A stretch of DNA of 25,799 nucleotides. It comes from DASZTV01 sp036268405. Lineage in GTDB: Bacteria; Actinomycetota; Actinomycetes; JAFAQI01. The notes below the pieces were generated by a model. That model did not search any database. It was not told the origin of the DNA and saw nothing but the letters and a program-made list of their open reading frames with translations. Positions 8,209-16,127 of this stretch are shown here, in pieces. Position 1 is the stretch's first letter. Each line of letters opens with the position of its first letter. The stretch spans positions 1-25,799 of the forward strand of contig DATAUF010000088.1 of assembly GCA_036268405.1 (NCBI GenBank). The letters run 5' to 3'. Position numbers and translations under genes: made by a program.

Positions 8209-9206
8209 CAGCGGTTCCCCGAGTTTCCGAGCGTCAGCTTGCCGGCCGAGTTCGTGAGGTTGGTCAGCGTCGACTCGAACCAGCGGCCGTTGCCCAAGGT
8301 GTCGGTGAAGTCACGGACGAACGGCGCGGCGAGGTGCAGCGTCTGATCGAGGCCCTTCTGGTTGGCGCGCAGGATCTTCAGCGTTCCTTCGAGCTGCGCC
8401 AGCGCGGGCCCGATGAGCTTGCGGTTGTCGGCGACCAGCCCGGTCAGCTGCTTGGCAAGCGCGGCGGTGCTCACGAGCAGCTGATGAACGACGGCGCGCT
8501 GCTGGCTGATCGTGTGGAGGATCAGCGACGAGTCGTCGATCAGCTTCGTGATCTGAGAGTCATGATCGGCGATCGTCGTCGTGACGCCGTTGGCCTTGCT
8601 GAGCAGCGCGGTCAGCTGGTTGTTCCGAGAGGCGATGGTCTGCGAGACCCGCTCCAGGCCCACGAGCGAGGCATGGACGTCGCCCGGAGTGTTCTTGAAG
8701 GTGTTGGACAGCACCTGGAACGACTTGGCGAGCTGCTTGACGTCGATCGCACCGGCGCGCTGCCCCAACCCGATGAACGCGTCCGTGATGGATGTCGGAG
8801 TCGTGGTGCGGTCGACCGCGATCGTGTTGTCGGGCAGCGACCCCACCGGCGTCGGGTTGAGCCCGACGTACACCGAACCGAGCAGCGTCTCGATCTTGAT
8901 GTTCGCCGTCGTGTTCGTCCCGATGTGCGGGCCACCGTTGACCTTCATGCCGACCCGCACGATGTTGCCCTGGCCGGGCACGTAGACCAGCTTGACGGAG
9001 GTCACCTTGCCGACGAGTACGCCGGACACCCGGACGTTGGCGCCCTTCTGCAGGCTCGCCGCGTCGGTGAAGTCGGCGTAGACCGTGTGCCCCGAGGTCA
9101 CGAACGGCAAGTTGCCGATGTCGAGGGCGACGAGGAGCAGCACCAGGATGGCGACCACACCGGCGATGCCGATGGGAAGCGGGCTGCGCTCGCGGAACGG
9201 TCGCAT
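8208..9206 (-). CDS. mceC: Mce family protein MceC
   Basis: A 332-residue MCE protein starting at the ATG at 9206 (MRPFRERSPLPIGIAG). The open frame extends upstream to 9287, but that part lies inside mceB and lacks the family pattern; the chosen ATG makes the TGATG junction seen elsewhere in this operon. A membrane helix (about 11-32) precedes the MCE domain (YADFTDAASLQKGANV, VSGVLVGKVTSV, LLGSVYVGLNP) and a helical region. Its Shine-Dalgarno is weak, fitting translational coupling with mceB. It is the shortest of the six, ending soon after the helical region without a disordered tail. Confidence 0.87.
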   Translation of the reverse strand: MRPFRERSPLPIGIAGVVAILVLLLVALDIGNLPFVTSGHTVYADFTDAASLQKGANVRVSGVLVGKVTSVKLVYVPGQGNIVRVGMKVNGGPHIGTNTTANIKIETLLGSVYVGLNPTPVGSLPDNTIAVDRTTTPTSITDAFIGLGQRAGAIDVKQLAKSFQVLSNTFKNTPGDVHASLVGLERVSQTIASRNNQLTALLSKANGVTTTIADHDSQITKLIDDSSLILHTISQQRAVVHQLLVSTAALAKQLTGLVADNRKLIGPALAQLEGTLKILRANQKGLDQTLHLAAPFVRDFTDTLGNGRWFESTLTNLTNSAGKLTLGNSGNR

Positions 9207-10252
9207 CAGCTGGCCACCGGACACGACGGGGACTGGGAAGCGGCTGGCTGCAGCTGCACCGGCAGGCCGCCGACCGTTGCCGAGCACAGCCAGAAGTTGA
9301 AGTAGCTGCCGTAGCTGCCGGTCCGGGTGATCCGGTTGAGCTTCGCCGGCTCACGCTTCAGGAAGCCCGCCAAGGCGTTCTCGGTCTTGTTGACGAGGTC
9401 CTTGGTGTTGTTGAGGTTGCCTGCGAGCTGGGTCAGGTTGCGCAGATCGCCGGGCAGGCTGGGGCGGATACCGGTGAACAGCTTGGCGCTGTTGGTGGCC
9501 AGGTCGTCGATGTTGGTCAGCGACGTGGAGATTGCATCTCGGTCACCCGCAAGGCCGGTGACGAGGCGCTGCAGCTGATCGATCGTCTGGCCGAGGCCCT
9601 GGTCGCGGTGCTGCACCGTGCCGAGGACGGTCAGGAGGTTGTCGATCACCTGGCCGATGGCGGCGTCACGCTGCGCGACGGTGTTGGTCAGTGACGCGGT
9701 CTGCTTCAGCAGGCTGTCGATCGTGCCGCCCTCGCCCTGAAGGGTCTGGATGATCTCCAGTGCGAACTTGTTCACATCATCCGGCGACAGCGCGCGGAAC
9801 AGCGGCTTGAAGCCGTTGAACAGCGCGGTGAGATCGACTGCGGGGCTGGTGTCGGACTCGGGGATGAGCGCGTTCTTCTGCGGCAGCTTGACACCGCCCG
9901 ACTCCGGCACCAGGTCGATATAGCGCTGACCCACCAGGTTGAGGTACTGCACCTCGACCTTGGTGGTGGTCATCATCGGGACGTCGGTGTCGACGGTGAA
10001 CGCGATCTGCGCGAAGTTGTTGGCGCCGACAGACATCGACTTGATCGACTTGACGGTTCCGACGCGGACGCCCGCCATGCGGACGTCGCTTCCGGTGATG
10101 AGATCCGTGACGTCGGCGACGTTGGCCTTGTAGGTGTAGGTAGCGCCGAAGGTCCGGTTGCTGATCACGACGCCCAGCAGCGCGGTGGCCACGATCGTCA
10201 CCAGCGCGAAGATGATGAGCTTTACTGCCGCCCCGAGCGTCTGCCCCCTCAT
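9206..10252 (-). CDS. mceB: Mce family protein MceB
   Basis: A 348-residue MCE protein. The N-terminal membrane helix (VKLIIFALVTIVATALLGVV, about 10-29) is followed by the MCE domain (YTYKANVADVTDLITGSDV, MAGVRVGTVKSI, NLVGQRYIDLVPE) and a helical region up to about residue 300. The C-terminal end has two Cys (WLCSATVGGL and SPSCPVAS), which may form a disulfide outside the cytoplasm. Start overlaps the mceA stop as ATGA, and the stop runs into mceC as TGATG. Named by order within the operon. Confidence 0.88.
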   Translation of the reverse strand: MRGQTLGAAVKLIIFALVTIVATALLGVVISNRTFGATYTYKANVADVTDLITGSDVRMAGVRVGTVKSIKSMSVGANNFAQIAFTVDTDVPMMTTTKVEVQYLNLVGQRYIDLVPESGGVKLPQKNALIPESDTSPAVDLTALFNGFKPLFRALSPDDVNKFALEIIQTLQGEGGTIDSLLKQTASLTNTVAQRDAAIGQVIDNLLTVLGTVQHRDQGLGQTIDQLQRLVTGLAGDRDAISTSLTNIDDLATNSAKLFTGIRPSLPGDLRNLTQLAGNLNNTKDLVNKTENALAGFLKREPAKLNRITRTGSYGSYFNFWLCSATVGGLPVQLQPAASQSPSCPVAS

Positions 10253-11586
10253 GGCCTGATCTCCATCCCGCGCAGCAGCGGGCCGAGGAGCAGGTCGTTG
10301 AGGCCGTTGGATGTCGGAGCCTGGCCGGTGATCTCGGCGAGGATCGTGGCGATCTGGGACTGCTCCGCCGCCGAGCCGACGCCGCCCGTCGAACCGGCGA
10401 ACAGTGCCGCGGCAGACGCGTCAGGCGTCGATGCACCCGAACCCGCATACCCACCGGCGGCGTAGTTGCCGCCTGGAGCAAACGGGTACTTGGAGTTCTC
10501 CGGGTGCAGCGCGTTGTTGCCGTACGGCAGGCCGAAGCAGTTGGCGGGGAGCTTCGCCCTGGTGAACTCCTTCAGCGAGGGGTGGTCCGCCTGCGTGTAG
10601 ACCCCGCGGTCGTTGACCGGGATCAGGTTGATGTGGAGCTCGCCACCGGAGAACGCCTTCTCGAGTCGCTCGCGATCGAAGATCGACAGGCCGTTGGGCA
10701 GGCACTCGAGGACGATCGAGTATTTCGAGAGGACGTTGAGCGGACCCTTGCTGTACTTCGCAAGGTTGACCAGGCCCTTGCCGTTCTTCTTGAAGAACGT
10801 CGCCGCGGTGTCGGCGAAGCCGGCCGTGCCGGCAAGGAACTGCGCGTAGGGGTCCTGCTTCACGGTGAACGTCTTCGCCGTCACCGAGAAGTGCTTGAGG
10901 ATGCCCAGCAGGTCCGGAGCCGCGTCTGCATAGTTGCTCGCGAGGTCGGCCAACCCGGCAATGTCGTGCTGGATGTTCGGCAGGTCCTTGTTGAGCGTGC
11001 CGAAGTAGCTGTTGATCAGCGTCAGGCTTTGGCCGAGCTCGTCGCCCCGGCCCTGCAACGCCTCGGCGGTGTTGGACAGGGCGATCGAGAGCTCGCCGGG
11101 GTTGGCGGCCCGCAACACCGGGACCAGCTTGCTGAAGACGTCCTGGAGCTCCACTGCGACGCTGGAGTTGTCCTCCTGGATGGTGTCCCCCGCCGCGAGC
11201 GCTCCGGTCGGCTTGGCCGGCGAGACCAGGTCGACGTACTTCTCACCAAAAAGCGTCTTCGGCAGGATCCGGGCCAGGACGTTGCTGGGAATGACGTTGT
11301 CGTCGATGAATGACTTGTCCAGCTGGAGGTCGAGCGTCGCGGTCTCGCCGTTGCTGTGGACCGCGCTGACCCGGCCGACGAGCACGCCGTCGTACTTCAC
11401 ATCGGCGGGAATGATCAGCTGGTTGCCGATCCGGCTCGCGTCGAGCGTCACGGTGTCCGAGGACTGCCACGGCAGCTTCTTGTCGTAGATGACGACCGTC
11501 AGGCCGAGCAGCAGGACGATGACGCCGAGGAACGCCACTCCCTGCAGCCGCCGATAGGCACGCTGTCGCGTTTCACTTCGAGCCAC
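10249..11586 (-). CDS. mceA: Mce family protein MceA
   Basis: First MCE-domain protein, 445 residues. A basic N-terminus (RQRAYRRLQG) leads to a membrane helix (about 16-34). The MCE domain (VTLDASRIGNQLIIPADV, YDGVLVGRVSAV, TLFGEKYVDLVSP) is followed by the Mce helical domain and a Gly/Ala/Ser-rich tail. The central part contains the segment LECLPNGLSIFDRERLEKAF and a later AKLPANCFGLP, with two Cys typical of MceA-type proteins. GTG start lies four bases after the yrbEB stop; only a weak GGGG Shine-Dalgarno precedes it. As the first mce gene after the permeases it fits MceA. Confidence 0.88.
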   Translation of the reverse strand: MARSETRQRAYRRLQGVAFLGVIVLLLGLTVVIYDKKLPWQSSDTVTLDASRIGNQLIIPADVKYDGVLVGRVSAVHSNGETATLDLQLDKSFIDDNVIPSNVLARILPKTLFGEKYVDLVSPAKPTGALAAGDTIQEDNSSVAVELQDVFSKLVPVLRAANPGELSIALSNTAEALQGRGDELGQSLTLINSYFGTLNKDLPNIQHDIAGLADLASNYADAAPDLLGILKHFSVTAKTFTVKQDPYAQFLAGTAGFADTAATFFKKNGKGLVNLAKYSKGPLNVLSKYSIVLECLPNGLSIFDRERLEKAFSGGELHINLIPVNDRGVYTQADHPSLKEFTRAKLPANCFGLPYGNNALHPENSKYPFAPGGNYAAGGYAGSGASTPDASAAALFAGSTGGVGSAAEQSQIATILAEITGQAPTSNGLNDLLLGPLLRGMEIRP

Positions 11587-11590
11587 GGCG

Positions 11591-12460
11591 CTACCCCGCG
11601 ATCCTGACCGTGGTGTTGGCTCCCCACAGCGCCAGGCTCAAGAACAGGTCGATGACGTTGATCGCGACGATCGACGTGCGGACCGCGCGCCCCACTGCGA
11701 CGCCCACACCTGCCGGGCCACCACTGGCGTAGTAGCCGTAGTAGCAGTGGATCAACATGACGACGATCGCAAAGATGATGATCTTCAAGAACGAATAGAA
11801 CACGTCCGTGGGCACGAGGAACGTATGGAAGTAGTGGTCGTACGTGCCGCCGGACTGGTGGAAGTAGAGCGTCACGATCAGCCGCGTGGAGAAGTACGAC
11901 GCGACCAGCCCGACGACGTAGAGCGGGATCACCGCGACCAGGCCGGCAATGAGGCGCGTCGTCACGAGGTACGGAATGGACGGGATGCCCATGACCTCGA
12001 GCGCGTCGATCTCCTCGCTGATCCGCATGGCGCCGAGCTGCGCGGTGAAGCCAGCACCGACCGTGGCCGTCAGCGCCAGGCCGGCGACGATCGGGGAGAT
12101 CTCGCGGGTGTTGAAGTAGGCCGACACGAAGCCGGCAAACGCCGAGATGCCGATCTGTTGCAGGCCTTGATAGCCCTCCAGGCCGACTTCGGTTCCGGTG
12201 AAGAACGTCAGGAACGCGACGACACCGACGCTGCCGCCGATCAGTGCAAGCGCGCCGGAGCCGAGGCTGACCTCGGCGATCAACCGGACGACCTCGCGCT
12301 TGTAGGAAACGATGGTCCGCCAGAACCAGCCCAACGAGCGCAAGTAGAACGAGAGCTGCTCGCCTGCGTCCTCAAGCCCGCTCATCACCAGGTGGTACGG
12401 CGCCGCGAAGATGCGCGTCACCGTCCGGACAGGACGCGGCAGCGAGACGGTGTTGGCCAT
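11591..12460 (-). CDS. yrbEB: MlaE-type ABC permease YrbEB
   Basis: A 289-residue integral membrane permease of the MlaE/YrbE family, second of the pair. Several hydrophobic helices are visible (for example LALIGGSVGVVAFLTFFTG and IAGLVAVIPLYVVGLVASYF), plus the family signature region EEIDALEVMGIPSIPYLVTTR, a coupling segment that contacts the ATPase. The last helix ends with the LFLSLALWG segment. It should dimerise with YrbEA and deliver lipid to or from the MCE conduit, powered by the ATPase of the first gene. ATG shares a base with the yrbEA stop (TGATG). Confidence 0.93.
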   Translation of the reverse strand: MANTVSLPRPVRTVTRIFAAPYHLVMSGLEDAGEQLSFYLRSLGWFWRTIVSYKREVVRLIAEVSLGSGALALIGGSVGVVAFLTFFTGTEVGLEGYQGLQQIGISAFAGFVSAYFNTREISPIVAGLALTATVGAGFTAQLGAMRISEEIDALEVMGIPSIPYLVTTRLIAGLVAVIPLYVVGLVASYFSTRLIVTLYFHQSGGTYDHYFHTFLVPTDVFYSFLKIIIFAIVVMLIHCYYGYYASGGPAGVGVAVGRAVRTSIVAINVIDLFLSLALWGANTTVRIAG

Positions 12461-13248
12461 CAGATCGCCTTCTGCGGAACGATCGTGAAGTAGACCTCGG
12501 TGATCACGAAGTTGATGACGAACAGCAGCATGAACGCGATGATCACGGACTGGTTGACCGCATCACCGACCCCCTTCGGGCCACCTTTCGGGTTCAGACC
12601 TTTGTACGACGCAACCAGCGCGGCCATCAGGCCGAACAACAACGCCTTGAACTCACCGACGTAGAGGTCGGGTATCTGCGCGAGCGCGGTGAACGACTGG
12701 ATGTACGCGCCAGGAGTGCCGTGTTGCAACATGACGTTGAAGACGTAACCGCCGATCACTCCGACGACCGAGACCAGGCCGTTGAGCAGGACGGCGACGA
12801 TCATGCTGGCAGCGACCCGGGGCACGACGAGACGCTCCAGCGGCGAGATGCCGAGCACCTCCATCGCATCGATCTCGTCGCGAATCTTTCGGCTGCCCAG
12901 GTCAGCGCAGATCGCCGATCCACCGGCGCCGGAGATCAGCAGAGCGCAAACGATCGGCGCCGCCTCGCGCAGGATCGCAAGCACCGAAGCCGAGCCGGTG
13001 AAGGACTGCGCACCAACCTGACGCGCCAGGTTTCCGATCTGCAGCGCGATGACCGCACCGAAGGGGATCGAGACGAGCGCCGTCGGCAAGATGGTGACGC
13101 TCGCGATGAACCAGGCCTGCTCGAGCATCTCGCGCCACTGGAAGCGCCCATGCCGCACTGAGCGCCAGAACGCCACGAGGGTGTCCAGGCTCATCGCGAA
13201 AAAGCTGCCACTCGCCCGGAAGGGCGCAGCGACGCCGGCGGAACTCAC
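12460..13248 (-). CDS. yrbEA: MlaE-type ABC permease YrbEA
   Basis: A 262-residue permease of the MlaE/YrbE family. The open frame extends upstream to 13566, but that part is out of register with mkl, which it overlaps, and is not permease-like. The GTG at 13248 forms a GTGA overlap with the mkl stop, has GGGAG upstream, and gives the family's usual length. The coupling motif RDEIDAMEVLGISPLERLVVP is near the middle, followed by helices (ASMIVAVLLNGLVSVVGVIGG) and a C-terminal helix (FMLLFVINFVITEVYFTIV). The conserved ending KGLNPKGGPKGVGDAVNQSV is also typical. It pairs with YrbEB as the membrane core of the Mce transporter. Confidence 0.92.
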   Translation of the reverse strand: MSSAGVAAPFRASGSFFAMSLDTLVAFWRSVRHGRFQWREMLEQAWFIASVTILPTALVSIPFGAVIALQIGNLARQVGAQSFTGSASVLAILREAAPIVCALLISGAGGSAICADLGSRKIRDEIDAMEVLGISPLERLVVPRVAASMIVAVLLNGLVSVVGVIGGYVFNVMLQHGTPGAYIQSFTALAQIPDLYVGEFKALLFGLMAALVASYKGLNPKGGPKGVGDAVNQSVIIAFMLLFVINFVITEVYFTIVPQKAI

Positions 13249-14450
13249 GAGGAGCGTCTCCCCGTGCCCCGGGTGGATCCGGTGCCACCGCCGGCGGTAC
13301 GCCGCACCGTCTTCTTGGCGGGCGTCTGGGAGGTCGAGGCCTTCTTGGCGGCCGACTTCTTCGTGGCCGTTTTCTTCGCGGGCGTCGCGGTGGCGGTGCT
13401 CGTGCGGCGTCGGACCGGTGCCGGACGAAGCACCCGGATGCCCTCGACCTCGGTTTCCGCTCGTGCGGCGCGTGACGCCTGCGCCGGTCGGGTGCGTGAG
13501 TTGGGTGCGTAGCCCTGGCCGTCGAACGAGCCGGGAGGCGGCGTCACGCCGTTCTCCTTGAGCCACTCGCCCGGCGGACGCTGCGTCGGGCGCATCTGGC
13601 CGTCGGTAGGCAGGATCTGCGGTGGGATCGGGGGCAGCGGTGGGATCTCCTCGCCGTCCTCCTTCTCCGCCTCGAGCTCAGCGGCGTCCTTCTCCTCCGC
13701 CATGCCGATCGGGCCCTGCCGCCGGGCGTTGAGGAACTGCCGCACCACCGGCTCCTGACTCGACAGCAGCATCTCGCGCGGTCCGAACATCGACAGGTGG
13801 CGGCGGTAGAGCAGCCCGATGTTGTCGGGGACCGTTCGGGCGGTGTTCACGTCGTGCGTGACGATGAGCATCGTCGCCTGGATCTGGGCGTTGAGGTCGA
13901 CGATCAGCTGGTTGAGGTACGCCGTACGGACCGGGTCCAGACCGGAGTCAGGCTCGTCGAAGAGCAGGATCTCCGGGTCGAGAACCAGCGCGCGGGCAAG
14001 ACCTGCGCGCTTGCGCATGCCGCCCGAGATCTCACCGGGCAGCTTGCTCTCGGCGCCGATCAGGCCGGTCAGCTCAAGCTTCTCCATGACGATCCCGCGG
14101 ATCTCGGTCTCGTTCTTCTTCGTGTGCTCGCGCAGCGGGAACGCCACGTTGTCGTAGATGGACATCGAGCCGAACAACGCGCCGTCCTGGAACAGCACGC
14201 CGAACATCTTGCGTACCTCGTATAGGTGGCGCTCGGAGACGTTTGGGACGTCGTGGCCTTCGATGTAGACGTGGCCGCGATCCGGTCGCAACAGGCCGAT
14301 CAAGTGCTTCAGGAAGACCGATTTGCCGGTTCCCGAGGGACCCAGCAGGACAGAGATCTCGCCTTTGGGGAGCGTCAATGTGACGTCTTCCCAGATGACC
14401 TGTCGACCGAAGGACTTCGTCAGGCCTTCGACCTTGACCTCAACGCCCAC
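13245..14450 (-). CDS. mkl: Mce ABC transporter ATPase with basic C-terminal tail
   Basis: Energy-coupling ATPase (MceG/Mkl, MlaF-like), 401 residues. Walker A GPSGTGKS (37-44), Q-loop Q88, signature SGGMRKR (142-148), Walker B ILLFDEP (161-167, catalytic E166) and switch H199 are all intact. After the ATPase core (about 1-250) comes an acidic and proline-rich linker (EKEDGEEIPPLPPIPP). A strongly basic tail follows (about 346-401) with repeated PAKK, ATKK and AAKK units, resembling histone H1 or the HupB tail. Family ATPases are usually nearer 330-360 residues, so the tail is an addition. The GTG start at 14450 gives the conserved MGVEVKVEGLTKSFG opening, with GAGGAAGG about ten bases upstream. 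First gene of the mce operon. Confidence 0.93.
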   Translation of the reverse strand: MGVEVKVEGLTKSFGRQVIWEDVTLTLPKGEISVLLGPSGTGKSVFLKHLIGLLRPDRGHVYIEGHDVPNVSERHLYEVRKMFGVLFQDGALFGSMSIYDNVAFPLREHTKKNETEIRGIVMEKLELTGLIGAESKLPGEISGGMRKRAGLARALVLDPEILLFDEPDSGLDPVRTAYLNQLIVDLNAQIQATMLIVTHDVNTARTVPDNIGLLYRRHLSMFGPREMLLSSQEPVVRQFLNARRQGPIGMAEEKDAAELEAEKEDGEEIPPLPPIPPQILPTDGQMRPTQRPPGEWLKENGVTPPPGSFDGQGYAPNSRTRPAQASRAARAETEVEGIRVLRPAPVRRRTSTATATPAKKTATKKSAAKKASTSQTPAKKTVRRTAGGGTGSTRGTGRRSS

Positions 14451-14650
14451 GCGGCCACTGCCTTCCTCGTCCGGCGCTTCCGCCGATGAGCGACGCCGCG
14501 CCCCGCGCGATGGGGGAGGCGAGGAGTTTTGACGCCCGCCACAAAGGGGGTGTGAGGCGGGTCACAAAGCAGGACATTACAGCCGGATTGCCCCGATCTG
14601 CTACCTCCCCCGCCGCACGAACCCGCAGGTCCACGCGGCGGACACCGCAT
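14451..14650 (-). promoter_or_regulatory. Upstream region of the mce operon
   Basis: This stretch lies between the rplL terminator and mkl and should hold the mce promoter. A TAATGT hexamer (minus strand, near 14574-14579) could be a -10, but no good -35 sits 16-18 bases upstream. Just downstream, 14535-14561 contains an imperfect inverted repeat (CCCGCC-ACA and TGT-GAGGCGGG) within a pair of TTTGTG direct repeats, a plausible regulator site. Which regulator class would bind is not evident. Confidence 0.4.
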
Positions 14651-14693
14651 AAAAACGTCGAGGGGCGAGCCCAGCCGGGCCCACCCCTCGACG
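14651..14693 (-). terminator. Intrinsic terminator after rplL
   Basis: On the minus strand a perfect ten-base stem, CGTCGAGGGG (arm 14684-14693 with its complement at 14656-14665), encloses an 18-base GC-rich loop. It is followed at once by a run of five T (14655-14651). It sits 15 bases past the rplL stop, so it should end the rplJL transcript and separate it from the mce operon. Confidence 0.88.
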
Positions 14694-14707
14694 CGAGGTA
14701 CGCGTTG

Positions 14708-15100
14708 TTACTTGACGGTGACGCTGGCGCCGGCCTCTTCGAGGGCCGCCTTCGCCTTGTCCGCGGTCTCCTTGGTGGCCTTCTCCACGACGGTCTTCGG
14801 TGCGCCGTCGACGAGGTCCTTGGCCTCCTTCAGGCCCAGGCTGGTCAGCTCGCGCACGACCTTGATCACCTGGATCTTCTTCTCGCCGGCCGCCTCGAGG
14901 ATGACGTCGAACTCGTCCTGCGCCTCGGCGGCCTCGCCGCCACCGGCGCCACCGCCGGCCGGAGCCGCCGCTGCCACGGCCACGGGGGCCGCCGCGGAGA
15001 CACCGAAGGTCTCTTCGAACTGCTTCACGAGGTCGGAGATCTCAATGAGGCTCTTCTCCTTGAGCGCCTCGATGATCTCGTCGTTGGTCAGGGTCGCCAT
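14708..15100 (-). CDS. rplL: 50S ribosomal protein L7/L12
   Basis: The 130-residue stalk protein of the large ribosomal subunit, which recruits translation GTPases. The N-terminal dimer domain (LTNDEIIEALKEKSLIEISDL) is followed by an Ala/Gly-rich hinge (about 36-58). The C-terminal domain has the conserved helix KVVRELTSLGLKEAKDLVDG. Length is normal. A good GAAGGAGAA Shine-Dalgarno precedes the ATG. It lies 19 bases after rplJ and is followed by a strong terminator, so rplJ-rplL form a unit. Multiple L12 copies bind L10 on the ribosome. Confidence 0.98.
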   Translation of the reverse strand: MATLTNDEIIEALKEKSLIEISDLVKQFEETFGVSAAAPVAVAAAAPAGGGAGGGEAAEAQDEFDVILEAAGEKKIQVIKVVRELTSLGLKEAKDLVDGAPKTVVEKATKETADKAKAALEEAGASVTVK

Positions 15101-15119
15101 GGTGTTCTCCTTCTTCGGG

Positions 15120-15926
15120 TCAGCTGTCGGACGACGCGTCAGCGACGCCGTCGGTCGGGGTTACTTCGGGGGATGCAGCGTCTTCGGGAGACGCCGCATC
15201 TTCGGTTGCGGATTCCTCGGAAGCCGGAGCCTCGTCGGTGGCTTCCGCGGGCGCCTCGGCAGTCGTCTCAGCAGGGCTCTCGTCGGTCGCTGCCGGCTCG
15301 GCAACGGCCTCTTCCGCGGCAGGCGCCTCAGCCTCGGCGGCCGGGGCGTCGGTCTCAGCGGCTGCGGGCGCTGGTTCGGTCGCGCTGGCACCGTCGCCGC
15401 CGGCCCGACTCGGGTCGGCCGCGACCTGGGCCGCGAACGCGCCGAGGACCTGAGCGAGCTGGCGAACCGGAGCCATGAGGACGCTGGCGAGCTGGCTGGC
15501 CGGGGCGATGAAGCCTCCGGCGAGCTTGGCGAGCAGCACCTCACGGGACTCGAGGTCGGCGAGCTTGCGGATCTCATCTGCCGAAAGCGGTGCGCCGTCG
15601 AGCACACCGCCCTTGACGACGAGGTGCGGGTGCTCGCGACCGAAGGTGCGGAGGCTCTTGGCCACTGTGACCGGGTCACCGTTGACGAACGCGATGGCGG
15701 ACGGGCCCTGAAGCAGGGCCTCCACATCGACGCCGGCCTCGCGAGCGGCGATCTTCGACAGGGTGTTCTTCACGACGACGTACGTCGCGTTGCCCACGAG
15801 CGAGCGCCGGAGCTCCTTGAGCTCGGCAACCGTCAGCCCGCGGTACTCGGTGAGGACAGCCGCGCTGGACTCCCGGAACGCCGTGGTGAGCTCGGCGACC
15901 GCAGCGGCCTTGTCCGCCCTGGCCAT
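15120..15926 (-). CDS. rplJ: 50S ribosomal protein L10 with acidic C-terminal extension
   Basis: L10 anchors the L12 stalk to 23S rRNA. Residues 1-170 hold the normal protein: the rRNA-binding domain (LTEYRGLTVAELKELRRSL, VVKNTLSKIA) and the L12-binding helix (APASQLASVLMAPVRQLAQVLGAFAAQV). Usual length is about 165-180. Here residues 176-268 add a low-complexity Ala/Glu/Pro/Asp/Thr tail with very few basic residues. Nucleotide repeats underlie it, so it may have grown by slippage. ATG has AAAGGGG just upstream. A long structured leader with an attenuator-like hairpin precedes it, typical of autoregulation by L10-L12. The core assignment is certain; the role of the tail is unknown. Confidence 0.96.
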   Translation of the reverse strand: MARADKAAAVAELTTAFRESSAAVLTEYRGLTVAELKELRRSLVGNATYVVVKNTLSKIAAREAGVDVEALLQGPSAIAFVNGDPVTVAKSLRTFGREHPHLVVKGGVLDGAPLSADEIRKLADLESREVLLAKLAGGFIAPASQLASVLMAPVRQLAQVLGAFAAQVAADPSRAGGDGASATEPAPAAAETDAPAAEAEAPAAEEAVAEPAATDESPAETTAEAPAEATDEAPASEESATEDAASPEDAASPEVTPTDGVADASSDS

Positions 15927-15958
15927 GAGGCCCCTTTCCGTCGTACGTCAGTGACATG

Positions 15959-15990
15959 AAAAACGCCCCGGCGCACGGCGCGCGGGGCGT
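15959..15990 (-). terminator. Attenuator hairpin in the rplJ leader
   Basis: On the minus strand ACGCCCCG (15990-15983) pairs with CGGGGCGT (15970-15963), and an inner GCGC/GCGC extends the stem past one bulge. Five T follow immediately (15963-15959). Because it lies within the leader shortly before the rplJ start and far from rplA, it is more likely a conditional attenuator than the end of the rplKA transcript. Confidence 0.7.
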
Positions 15991-16127
15991 AGCGAGCACT
16001 GTGTATCAAACACATCGCGCTCTACGACGTACCACTCACCTGCGCTGGACGCCCGCTTGCGCGGGTCCTTCGGCCACTCTGCTCAGTTAAGAGCGCGAAT
16101 GACATCCGGCGGTCTTCGGTAGCAGCC

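Noticed and set aside
4575..12493. Long plus-strand open frames opposite the mce and yrbE genes
   Set aside because: All are mirror frames of clearly recognised minus-strand genes and encode Arg-rich sequence without any family signature.
13249..13566. N-terminal extension of YrbEA by 106 codons
   Set aside because: It overlaps mkl in another frame and has no permease features; the GTG at 13248 makes the GTGA junction and the usual length.
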